20,144 nt of DNA from Halieaceae bacterium (GTDB taxonomy: Bacteria; Pseudomonadota; Gammaproteobacteria; Pseudomonadales; Halieaceae): assembly GCA_003523185.1 (NCBI GenBank), contig DPGN01000044.1, forward strand, positions 1 to 20,144, given 5' to 3'. This document shows, one piece after another, positions 1-7,329 of the stretch. How positions within the stretch are numbered: the stretch's first letter is position 1; each line of letters opens with the position of its first letter. Under the pieces are notes generated by a model, which worked only from the letters and a program-made list of their open reading frames with translations, had not been told where the DNA came from and ran no database searches. The position numbers and the translations under genes are program-made.

Positions 1-2
1 TG

Positions 3-1454
3 AAAACGCTCGAAGAGCCGCCGGAACACGTCAAGTTTTTGCTGGCAACGACCGATCCGCAAAAACTTCCCGCAACCGTGTTGTCTCGATGCCTACAGTT
101 CAACCTGAAGAACATGGTGCCGCAGCAAATTATTGATCATCTTCGTCATGTGCTGGCAGAAGAGTCGGTAAGCTTCGACGACGAGTCGCTGGCATTGCTC
201 GCCCGTGGTGCCGAGGGGTCAATGCGAGACGCACTGTCGCTTACCGATCAGGCCATCGCGCATGGATCGGGGAAGTTGGCGGCTGATGAAGTCCGGCAAA
301 TGCTCGGTACAGTGTCGAGAACCAAGGTGTTTGATTTGCTGGATGCAATCGTTGCGAACGATCCCAAGCTTGCACTGGCTGTGGTCGAGGACATCGCGTC
401 ACATTCTCCTGACTATGCCGGGACATTAGACGAGCTGGCATCTGTCTTGCACCAGATAAGCTTGGCTCAGGCGGTACCAGGCTCGGTAGATTCGACCTTA
501 CCCGAGCATGAGAGGCTGGCGAGCCTGGCTCAGGACATGACGGCTGATGACGCGCATTTGTGGTGGCAGATGGCTGTGGCCGCGAAACGTGAACTTTATT
601 TGGCGTCTGATCCCCGTGCTGGGCTCGATATGGCTGTTCTGCGAATGATTGCCTTCCGGCCGGCTGTTGTGCTGACAGACGCATCCGAGGTGCCCCCGGC
701 AAAAAAGCCTGAGCCACCGGTGATGCCGGTGGAGCCGGCAATCACGACAAAGCAACAACCGAGCATTTCATCGGATCGACCTAATAACGACGCTAGAAGC
801 GCGGATCAAATGGCCTCCGAGCAGGAAGTGCTCGCATCAAAGCAGGTGTCTGTGCCAGCGTCCGGGGTTTCAGCAGAGAATCTCGCGCCCGCAGTGGAAG
901 TTGCTGATAAACCCTCACACGCACCCGTCGAGGCGCCAGTGGGAGCTGCAACAGGCGTTGCTCCATTGGGGTCTAAGAACAGTGTCGCCAATGGCAGTCA
1001 GGTTCCACCAGCGACTGGCATTGAGGTCCCTGAAGGAGCCAAGCCACCGGATGAGGATCTGCCAACCCAGGGATCGTGGCCTGACTTTTTCGAAGGGTTG
1101 GGGCTCAAGGGAGTCACACACACCGTAGCCTCCCACTTCGAGCTGTCTATAGCCTTTGACCGGACCCTATGTTTTACGCTATCTCCCGCCAATGCCACGC
1201 TCTTCAACGAGCGGCACCAGAGAGGCCTCGCATCTGCGATCGAACAAGTGTTAGAAGAGCCGGTGACAGTTCAGGTTGTTCTGGGTGAAACCTCGGAAAA
1301 AACGCCTGCGTATCAACGCGAATTGTTGGAGCAGCAACGGCTCTCAGCTGCACGGCAAGCGCTTGAGTCCGATGATTGTCTCAATGCCTTGTTGACTGAT
1401 TTTGATGCGATTGTCATTCCAGAGTCGGTCCGTCCCCCATTGGTGGAGCTGTAG
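3..1454 (+). CDS. dnaX: DNA polymerase III subunit tau/gamma (DnaX), 5' end missing
   Basis: This is the clamp-loader ATPase subunit, which loads the beta sliding clamp and, as tau, couples polymerase and helicase at the replication fork. The reading frame is open from base 3, so the start lies before the window. The visible part begins inside the AAA+ ATPase domain with EEPPEHVKFLLATTDPQKLP (sensor 1 region) and the SRC arginine-finger motif. The lid and collar domains follow, to about base 650. A Pro/Ala/Val/Glu-rich linker (about 660-1070) precedes a C-terminal tau domain ending in TDFDAIVIPESVRPP, the polymerase alpha-binding end seen in tau proteins. A frameshift cassette sits at the start of the linker (687-732) and would give the short gamma form. 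recR follows after 4 bp with no ybaB between. Identification is very secure. Confidence 0.97.
   Translation, partial: KTLEEPPEHVKFLLATTDPQKLPATVLSRCLQFNLKNMVPQQIIDHLRHVLAEESVSFDDESLALLARGAEGSMRDALSLTDQAIAHGSGKLAADEVRQMLGTVSRTKVFDLLDAIVANDPKLALAVVEDIASHSPDYAGTLDELASVLHQISLAQAVPGSVDSTLPEHERLASLAQDMTADDAHLWWQMAVAAKRELYLASDPRAGLDMAVLRMIAFRPAVVLTDASEVPPAKKPEPPVMPVEPAITTKQQPSISSDRPNNDARSADQMASEQEVLASKQVSVPASGVSAENLAPAVEVADKPSHAPVEAPVGAATGVAPLGSKNSVANGSQVPPATGIEVPEGAKPPDEDLPTQGSWPDFFEGLGLKGVTHTVASHFELSIAFDRTLCFTLSPANATLFNERHQRGLASAIEQVLEEPVTVQVVLGETSEKTPAYQRELLEQQRLSAARQALESDDCLNALLTDFDAIVIPESVRPPLVEL
687..732 (+). other. Programmed -1 ribosomal frameshift cassette in dnaX
   Basis: The slippery heptamer A-AAA-AAG lies at 701-707 in the correct phase (zero frame GCA AAA AAG CCT). 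After a -1 slip the ribosome reads AAA AAA GCC and then TGA at 710-712, so it adds one Ala and stops. A Shine-Dalgarno-like GAGGTG (687-692) lies upstream, with its GAGG core 10 nt from the heptamer. A perfect 7-bp GC-rich hairpin lies 6 nt downstream: CCACCGG (714-720), loop TGATG, CCGGTGG (726-732). All three stimulators known from E. coli dnaX are present with near-identical spacing. The expected product is a gamma protein truncated before the tau-specific domains. That the cassette is active is inferred. Confidence 0.88.
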
Positions 1455-1458
1455 ACCC

Positions 1459-2064
1459 TTGAAACTGAGTCCCGCAATACAAGAACTGATCGAGGCGTTG
1501 CGACACTTACCCGGCGTGGGGCCCAAATCTGCTCAGCGAATGACATTACATTTGCTTGAGCGCGATCGCGAGGCAGCTCAATTGTTGGGAGATGCGCTTT
1601 TAAATGCGCTGGCAAAGGTTGAACGCTGCCAACGCTGTCGTAATTTTACCGAACTGACTATTTGTGAAATCTGCGGTGATCCAAAGCGCGATGATACGGC
1701 ACTGTGTGTGGTGGAAACCCCAGCTGACGTAATGGCGATAGAACAGACGGGAAGTTATCGGGGACTGTACTTTGTGCTCATGGGCCACTTGTCACCCTTA
1801 GATGGGATCGGTCCAAAGCAGCTGGGTCTAGACAGCCTCAACGCTCTGTTCGATTCAGAGTCGATCGCAGAAGTCATTCTGGCGACCAACCCGACCGTAG
1901 AGGGCGAAGCAACAGGTCATTACATCGCGGAGCTCGCACAGCGGCATCACATCAAGGTCACTCGTATTGCTCACGGGGTGCCACTGGGCGGTGAGCTGGA
2001 ATTTATTGATTCAACCACATTGGCTCACGCGTTGGGCGGTAGAAAAGAAGTAGGGCAAGTTTGA
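1459..2064 (+). CDS. recR: Recombination mediator RecR
   Basis: RecR works with RecF and RecO to load RecA onto SSB-coated single-stranded DNA at gaps. The TTG at 1459 gives 201 residues, the same length as E. coli RecR, beginning MKLSPAIQELIEAL. A longer in-frame start at 1402 would lie inside dnaX and add residues foreign to the family. Seen in order are the helix-hairpin-helix LPGVGPKSAQRM (residues 17-28), a C4 zinc finger (C57, C60, C69, C72, the same numbers as in E. coli), and a Toprim domain starting at VVETPAD (84-90) with the GIGP motif near 116. GGAG at 1445-1448 is a possible ribosome binding site, though its spacing of 10 nt is slightly long. The TGA stop overlaps the rnd start (TTGA), which suggests translational coupling. 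Confidence 0.96.
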   Translation: MKLSPAIQELIEALRHLPGVGPKSAQRMTLHLLERDREAAQLLGDALLNALAKVERCQRCRNFTELTICEICGDPKRDDTALCVVETPADVMAIEQTGSYRGLYFVLMGHLSPLDGIGPKQLGLDSLNALFDSESIAEVILATNPTVEGEATGHYIAELAQRHHIKVTRIAHGVPLGGELEFIDSTTLAHALGGRKEVGQV

Positions 2065-3197
2065 CATACCAGCTCATAGAAACAGACGAGGCCTTGGGTG
2101 CGCTGCTGGAGCAGCACTCGGGCGAACAATTTGTTGCCGTTGATACCGAGTTTCGACGTCGAGATACTTTCTATCCGCAAGTTGCGTTGCTGCAGCTTTG
2201 CTGGCAAAAAGAATCGTATCTTATTGATCCTACAAAGATTTCTACTCTTGATTCGGTGAAAGCATTGCTTGCAGACTCCCGAGTGATCAAGCTGATCCAC
2301 AGCCCTAGCGAAGATTTAGAAGTGTTTGATCGGTGGCTTAAGATGACGCCAACCCCCTTGTTCGATACTCAGCGTGCGTTGGCTGTACTCGGACGAGGCT
2401 TCGGACTCGGCTATAGGGCAATGGTGGAGATGTATACGGGTGACGTTATATCCAAAGAGGAAACCACCTCGGATTGGCTTAAACGACCCTTGACTGACCG
2501 GCAGCTTAGCTACGCGGCGCTCGATGTAACCTACCTTCGTCAGATCGGAAAGCAACTATACGATGCATGCGAACAGAGTCAGCGTCTAGCCTGGGTTCTG
2601 GAAGATACGGCGCGTCTGACCTTGGGTGGCCGAGGGCCCGCGGCCAAATTTAGATCGGCCTGGAAAATGAAACCTCGTGAGCAGGCCATACTTCATAGAT
2701 TAATCGACTGGCGCGAGGAAGAGGCGAGACGACTGGATAGGCCACGAAGTTGGGTGATACCTGACAAGGTAATGGTGTCACTTGCGAAGCGTCAGCCATC
2801 GCATATGGCACACCTATCGACCGTCGATGGACTTCACGACGTTATTATCAGAAAAAGGGGTAAGCGCATTCTGGAGGTCATCGCCAATGCAAGCGATGAC
2901 CAGTCCGAATTGCCTGCTGTCTGGCGGGTACCGCTGCATTCAGATCAAAAAGAATGGGCATCAACGCTAGGCGAAGCGGTTGCTGCCGCTGCGGTGACTC
3001 TTGGCGTTGCGCCCGAGGTTCTATTTGCGGGTAAGGACGTTGAGCGCCTAATTCAAGCAACCTTAGCGTCTCAGGAAGTACCGGGAGATCTTATGGGTTG
3101 GAGAGATGCGGTCATAACTCAGCACCTGGTAGCGCTACTGGCGTCATTAGTGGAACCCTCCACTGAACCCAAAGGTATGAATGAGCAGTCACACTGA
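2061..3197 (+). CDS. rnd: Ribonuclease D
   Basis: This is a 3'-5' exoribonuclease that trims the 3' ends of tRNA precursors and other small RNAs. With a TTG start at 2061 the protein has 378 residues (E. coli RNase D has 375). All DEDDy catalytic residues fall at E. coli positions: D28 and E30 (VAVDTEF), D85 (SPSEDLEVF), and Y151 with D155 (YAALDVTYL). This also supports the TTG start, because no in-frame ATG precedes these motifs. An HRDC domain covers roughly residues 208-285 (EQAILHRLIDWREEEAR ... VIIRKRGKRILEVI), and a second degenerate HRDC-like region follows. The start overlaps the recR stop by 4 nt, and the 3' end overlaps the transporter gene by 17 nt. Confidence 0.96.
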   Translation: MTYQLIETDEALGALLEQHSGEQFVAVDTEFRRRDTFYPQVALLQLCWQKESYLIDPTKISTLDSVKALLADSRVIKLIHSPSEDLEVFDRWLKMTPTPLFDTQRALAVLGRGFGLGYRAMVEMYTGDVISKEETTSDWLKRPLTDRQLSYAALDVTYLRQIGKQLYDACEQSQRLAWVLEDTARLTLGGRGPAAKFRSAWKMKPREQAILHRLIDWREEEARRLDRPRSWVIPDKVMVSLAKRQPSHMAHLSTVDGLHDVIIRKRGKRILEVIANASDDQSELPAVWRVPLHSDQKEWASTLGEAVAAAAVTLGVAPEVLFAGKDVERLIQATLASQEVPGDLMGWRDAVITQHLVALLASLVEPSTEPKGMNEQSH

Positions 3198-4542
3198 TAG
3201 CTTGAGTTACGCATCTTTGACCACGATGGCATGGCCTTTCATTTTGGCGAATGCATCGGTGCCACTGCTTGGCATTGTTGATACCGCAGTTATCGGCAAT
3301 ACAGGTTCGGTTATTGAGTTGGGAGCGATAGCGCTTGGGTCCCTTATTTTCTCCTTTGTTTATTGGAGCTTCGGGTTTCTCAGAATGGGGACAACGGGTT
3401 TTATTGCGCAAGCTGACGGGTCGTCCGATCACACGGAGGTCCGAGCCGTTCTAGGTCGATCTTGCATTATTGCGCTGATTATTGGGGTGCTATTACTGGT
3501 CACTCAATGGCCGATCGGAGCGCTCAGTTTCAGCTTGCTGTCGGGCGATACGGCGGTTGAGAGTGTCGCAAAGACGTATTTTTATACGCGAATTTGGGGT
3601 GCCCCCGCGACGTTGCTTGTCTTCGTCATCATGGGTGTTTGGATAGGGCTCGGAGAGGCCAAAGAGCTACTGAAGCTGCAGCTTTTTCTCAATGGCCTAA
3701 ATATGTTGCTGGATGTTATTGCCGCCGGGGTTCTGGGGCTCGGCGCTTATGGCATTGCGCTTGGCACCGTTTTTTCCGAGATCATCACCTGCTTGGTCGG
3801 ATTTTACCGATTGCAACGATTCCTCGCCGCGAAACACGACGTTGGTGTGGCTTGGCGCGCGTTCTGGCCGGAAGAGCGCGTGCGCGAAATGACGCAGATG
3901 TGGCGCTTATTGACGGCCAATGGAGACATCATGATCCGCACGCTCCTGCTTGTCTTCGCGTTTTCCTATTTCACCAACGAGGCGGCTAAATTCGGTGTTG
4001 TATCACTTGCCGCCACGCATATCGTGCTTCAGATCATGGCGTTTACCGCCTTCTTTCTCGATGGATTCGCTTATGTTGCTGAATCCCAGGTGGGTCGTAG
4101 TTACGGCGCCAGAAATGTAAAGGCATTTAGGCTCGCCGTGTACCGAACAACGGTATTAGCTGGGGTTGCTGCAGTGATACTTGCCTCGGCAATAATGGCT
4201 TTTGGAGGGATGCTCGTGGCCGTACTGACTGATCTTGACGAAGTCATTGTGGCCTCACTGGCGTTGCTGCACATCTGCGCTGTTTATGTCATTGCGTCTT
4301 TTCCAGCATTCCAATTGGACGGCGTATTCATTGGCGCGTCACGGACAAAAGAGATGCGTAACGCGTCGTTCGTGTCGCTGTTGGTATTCTTGATAGCGGT
4401 CAGTGTGCTGACAGAAACCTACGCGCTCGCGGGCTTGTGGTGGGCGATGGTGGTGTTCGTCATTGCCCGAGCCATTAGTTTGTGGGTTTATGTACCAAGA
4501 TTCTGGAATCATTTCGCACAAGACGGTGAGGTTAAAGTATGA
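3181..4542 (+). CDS. MATE family efflux transporter, DinF type
   Basis: This is an inner-membrane multidrug or toxic-compound exporter of the MATE family, driven by Na+ or H+. Its 453 residues form about 12 hydrophobic segments in two related halves, typical of MATE proteins. The N-terminal WPFILANASVPLLGIVDTAVIG and the following GAIALGSLIFSFVYWSFGFLRMG resemble the DinF subfamily more than NorM. AAAGG at 3171-3175 lies 5 nt before the chosen ATG. An alternative start is not evident. In E. coli dinF follows lexA in an SOS operon. Here the gene sits inside the rnd-ycgL operon, about 11 kb from lexA, with no SOS box seen nearby, so SOS control is not supported. It overlaps rnd by 17 nt and ycgL by 4 nt. 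Substrate is unknown. Confidence 0.9.
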   Translation: MSSHTDSLSYASLTTMAWPFILANASVPLLGIVDTAVIGNTGSVIELGAIALGSLIFSFVYWSFGFLRMGTTGFIAQADGSSDHTEVRAVLGRSCIIALIIGVLLLVTQWPIGALSFSLLSGDTAVESVAKTYFYTRIWGAPATLLVFVIMGVWIGLGEAKELLKLQLFLNGLNMLLDVIAAGVLGLGAYGIALGTVFSEIITCLVGFYRLQRFLAAKHDVGVAWRAFWPEERVREMTQMWRLLTANGDIMIRTLLLVFAFSYFTNEAAKFGVVSLAATHIVLQIMAFTAFFLDGFAYVAESQVGRSYGARNVKAFRLAVYRTTVLAGVAAVILASAIMAFGGMLVAVLTDLDEVIVASLALLHICAVYVIASFPAFQLDGVFIGASRTKEMRNASFVSLLVFLIAVSVLTETYALAGLWWAMVVFVIARAISLWVYVPRFWNHFAQDGEVKV

Positions 4543-4808
4543 GCGCAGCAGTCAGTATCCGGGTCCTGGCAGGACAGCGTAAGCCGGATACCTATCTCTA
4601 CATATCGGCAGACGCGGAAACCGAGGATTTACCAGCCGCGCTGCTTTCATTGTTGGGCGAGCTTCGAGAAGTGATTACGCTGGATATTACGCCGGAGCGG
4701 AAACTGGCAAGGTGCACTGGCGCAGAAGTGCTCGAGGGCCTCGCTAATGCGGGTTATTATCTGCAAATGCCGCCGGGGGAGCGCACGCGTCATGATGACG
4801 ACCACTAG
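4539..4808 (+). CDS. ycgL: YcgL domain protein
   Basis: This is a small (89 residues) soluble protein of the YcgL family (formerly DUF709), whose biochemical role is not established. Family features seen are an early DTYLYISADAETEDLPAALL segment matching the YLYV...P..L pattern, and the C-terminal motif NAGYYLQMPPGE, very close to the family's GYYLQLPPP. YcgL is commonly encoded next to RNase D in gammaproteobacteria, which fits its place here, two genes after rnd. The ATG overlaps the transporter's TGA in an ATGA junction. The C-terminus is short and ends in RTRHDDDH. It lacks the longer tail of the E. coli protein. Confidence 0.9.
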   Translation: MSAAVSIRVLAGQRKPDTYLYISADAETEDLPAALLSLLGELREVITLDITPERKLARCTGAEVLEGLANAGYYLQMPPGERTRHDDDH

Positions 4809-5136
4809 TTACCTATTTGCTCTTGTCATTTATTCGTTGGCCGCGGGTCTGGGTTGCCGACTGCTCTACGTGATGGTTTTTCGTCATCTATCGCCAATGT
4901 GGTCTGGTGCGACCACGGGTCTCGTTGCCGGGCTGCTGCTCGCGCCGTCGTACGCGGCTGTCGACGCTAACACGCTCGCACCAGCGTTAATCACCGGTGT
5001 GTTTAATCTGCTTTTTGCAGGTGGCATGGAAGCCGCGCTAGGACCGTTTTTGATGCTGGCCTTGGGCGCGGTAGTGGGGGTCATTGTCGGCATAATCACT
5101 CTGCGAGTGTCCATGTCGCGTCCGAGCCAGCAGTAG
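4792..5136 (+). CDS. Small integral membrane protein of unknown function
   Basis: The protein (114 residues from the ATG at 4792, or 113 from 4795) is mostly hydrophobic, with about four likely membrane helices: near residues 5-27, 33-52, 58-80 and 83-105. It ends in a short polar tail, SMSRPSQQ. Upstream in-frame ATGs lie deep in ycgL and would add a basic non-membrane leader, so the start at 4792/4795 after GGGGGA (4774-4779) is preferred. It overlaps ycgL by 17 nt and appears to be the last gene of the dnaX-recR-rnd operon. No recognisable motif is present. A role tied to RNase D/YcgL or to the MATE exporter is possible from context but not shown. Confidence 0.75.
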   Translation: MMTTTSYLFALVIYSLAAGLGCRLLYVMVFRHLSPMWSGATTGLVAGLLLAPSYAAVDANTLAPALITGVFNLLFAGGMEAALGPFLMLALGAVVGVIVGIITLRVSMSRPSQQ

Positions 5137-5223
5137 ATCTGCGAATCGTCAGAATCAGTAAAACGACTCGTAAACCTGCGGATTGTTCGATAGTCTCACG
5201 TCTCGATTTTAGGGAGCTGTTTT

Positions 5224-6072
5224 ATGAAATTCACCGGCACTGATAATTATGTAGCGACTGACGACCTCAGAATGGCCGTAGACGCGGCGGTCGCGCTACA
5301 GCGTCCTTTGCTCATCAAGGGCGAGCCCGGTACTGGCAAGACCATGCTGGCTGAAGAAGTTGCATCAGGCTTGGGGATGAAGTTGATTCAGTGGCACATC
5401 AAGTCAACGACGAAAGCTCAGCAGGGTCTGTATGAGTACGATGCTGTGTCGCGTCTTCGTGATTCACAGCTGGGTGATGAAGATGTTCATGACATCTCCA
5501 ATTACATTAAGCGGGGAAAGCTCTGGGACGCATTTGATGCCGATGAACAGGTAGTATTGCTCATTGACGAAGTTGATAAAGCGGACATCGAATTCCCCAA
5601 CGATCTACTTGTCGAGCTCGATAAAATGGAGTTCTTCGTCTATGAAACGGGCGAGACCATCAAGGCGAAGCACCGTCCAGTCATCATTATTACCTCCAAT
5701 AATGAGAAAGAGCTTCCCGACGCCTTTTTGCGTCGCTGTTTCTTCCACTTCATTAACTTCCCCGATCGGGACACGATGCGCCAGATCATCGACGTGCACT
5801 ATCCGGCAATTAAGCAAGACTTGGTGCAAGAGGCGCTTGAAGTTTTCTTTGAGCTCCGAGCGATTCCGGGGTTAAAGAAAAAGCCCTCAACGTCGGAGTT
5901 GATTGATTGGCTGAAGTTACTGATGGCAGACGACATTCCAGACGAAGTGCTGAAGAATCGCGATCAGAGCAAGGCAATACCACCCTTGTACGGTGCCTTG
6001 GTCAAGAACGAGCAAGATGTTCAATTGTTGGAGCGTCTCGCCTTCATGCATCGTCGAGAAAGCAGTCAGTAA
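5224..6072 (+). CDS. MoxR-type AAA+ ATPase
   Basis: MoxR ATPases act as chaperone-like machines that remodel or insert cofactors into client proteins, usually with a partner carrying a VWA domain. The 282 residues show Walker A GEPGTGKT (33-40), Walker B VVLLIDE (110-116, with D115 and E116), sensor 1 at TSNN (157-160), an arginine finger in FLRRCF (R170/R171), and a C-terminal lid with PSTSELIDWLKLL near 219-231. A good ribosome binding site, AGGGAG (5211-5216), precedes the ATG. The VWA protein gene follows after 11 bp, so the two form a pair. The 87-bp gap before this gene suggests its own promoter, but no convincing -35/-10 was found. The client is unknown. Confidence 0.92.
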   Translation: MKFTGTDNYVATDDLRMAVDAAVALQRPLLIKGEPGTGKTMLAEEVASGLGMKLIQWHIKSTTKAQQGLYEYDAVSRLRDSQLGDEDVHDISNYIKRGKLWDAFDADEQVVLLIDEVDKADIEFPNDLLVELDKMEFFVYETGETIKAKHRPVIIITSNNEKELPDAFLRRCFFHFINFPDRDTMRQIIDVHYPAIKQDLVQEALEVFFELRAIPGLKKKPSTSELIDWLKLLMADDIPDEVLKNRDQSKAIPPLYGALVKNEQDVQLLERLAFMHRRESSQ

Positions 6073-6083
6073 GGCGCCCGGCG

Positions 6084-7259
6084 ATGCTCGTTAATTTTTT
6101 CCAAGGACTCAAAGACGGTGGCGTACCCGTAACGCCCCGTGAGCTATTGGATTTGCTCGCTGCAATGAATAAACAGCTCGTCTTTGGCAGTATTGACGAT
6201 TTCTACAACCTCTCACGCGCCGTGATGGTGAAAGATGAGAAGTACTACGATCGTTTTGATCGGGCGTTTGGCCTGCATTTTCGTGATCTTGAAGGTGTGG
6301 ATGATGTTATTGAGGCGCTGATCCCTGACGACTGGTTACGCTCTGAGTTCGTAAAACAGCTCTCAGAGGAGGACAAAGCGAAAATCGAGTCGCTGGGTGG
6401 ACTCGAGAAGCTGATTGACGAGTTCAAAAAGCGTCTAGAGGAGCAGGAGAAGCGTCACGAAGGCGGTAATAAGTGGGTTGGTACGGGCGGTACGTCGCCA
6501 TTCGGCAACGACGGTTTTCATCCTGAAGGTATTCGCGTAGGCGGACAGGGCAAAAACAAGAAGGCGGTCAAGGTATGGGACCGCAGAGACTTTAAGAACC
6601 TCGATGACAGTGTCGAAATTGGCACTCGGAATATTAAAGTCGCGCTACGTCGATTGCGCAAGTTTGCGCGCACCGGCTCGGCGGACGAGCTCGATCTTGA
6701 CGATACAATCAGCTCGACAGCGAAGAATGCGGGGCTTCTCGATATCAAGATGGTTCCAGAGCGCCATAATGCGGTGAAAGTCCTGCTATTCCTGGACGTA
6801 GGTGGTTCCATGGATCCCCACGTAAAGGTCTGCGAAGAGCTGTTCTCCGCAGCCAGGAGCGAGTTCAAACACCTTAAGCACTTCTATTTCCATAACTTTC
6901 TCTACGACAACGTATGGGAAAACAACATCCGGCGTCACAATCAGCGAACACCGCTGCATGATGTGATGCATAAATTCGGTCATGACTATAAAGTGGTGAT
7001 CGTCGGGGACGCATCCATGTCGCCTTATGAGATCGTTCAGCCAGGCGGCAGTGTGGAGCACTGGAACGAAGAGCCGGGCGCTGTTTGGTTGGAGCGTCTT
7101 CGCTCGACCTATGAGAAGTGCGTCTGGCTAAATCCGGTCCCGGAAGACGAGTGGCAGTACACTCAGTCGATCTCCATTACCAACCAGCTTATGGAAGAGA
7201 AAATGTATCCTTTAACCTTGGGCGGTTTAGAGGATGCGATGGGGTTTCTCTCCAAGTAA
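6084..7259 (+). CDS. VWA domain protein, CoxE-like
   Basis: This is the likely partner of the upstream MoxR ATPase. From the ATG at 6084 (AAGG at 6071-6074) the protein has 391 residues and starts MLVNFFQGLKDGGVPVTPRELLDLL, a typical N-terminus of CoxE-like proteins. The frame stays open upstream to 5907, but that part lies inside the ATPase gene and looks unrelated. A charged coiled-coil-like stretch (about 90-130) is followed by a Gly-rich linker. The VWA domain runs from about 230 with a MIDAS motif DVGGSMD (D238-D244), in which the usual first Ser of DxSxS is Gly. The C-terminal VIVGDASMSPYEI and YEKCVWLNPVPEDEWQYTQS segments match VWA_CoxE proteins. It has no signal peptide, so it is probably cytoplasmic. 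Confidence 0.9.
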   Translation: MLVNFFQGLKDGGVPVTPRELLDLLAAMNKQLVFGSIDDFYNLSRAVMVKDEKYYDRFDRAFGLHFRDLEGVDDVIEALIPDDWLRSEFVKQLSEEDKAKIESLGGLEKLIDEFKKRLEEQEKRHEGGNKWVGTGGTSPFGNDGFHPEGIRVGGQGKNKKAVKVWDRRDFKNLDDSVEIGTRNIKVALRRLRKFARTGSADELDLDDTISSTAKNAGLLDIKMVPERHNAVKVLLFLDVGGSMDPHVKVCEELFSAARSEFKHLKHFYFHNFLYDNVWENNIRRHNQRTPLHDVMHKFGHDYKVVIVGDASMSPYEIVQPGGSVEHWNEEPGAVWLERLRSTYEKCVWLNPVPEDEWQYTQSISITNQLMEEKMYPLTLGGLEDAMGFLSK

Positions 7260-7329
7260 CTGTGGTTCCACATACGCCAGACATTGGCTAGACTCAGCGG
7301 CATAACAATTAAAGCTCTGAGGATCTGAG

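Noticed and set aside
1402..1458. ATG at 1402 as the start of RecR
   Set aside because: It would overlap dnaX and add 19 residues absent from RecR. The TTG at 1459 restores the exact E. coli length and zinc-finger numbering.
3181..4542. SOS control of the DinF-type exporter
   Set aside because: No CTG-N10-CAG operator was seen before it, and it overlaps the upstream rnd gene, so it most likely follows the operon's expression.
5907..6083. Upstream extension of the VWA protein frame by 59 residues inside the MoxR gene
   Set aside because: The extra residues are Arg/Ser-rich, do not look like the family N-terminus, and the ATG at 6084 gives the typical MLVNFFQGLK start with a ribosome binding site.
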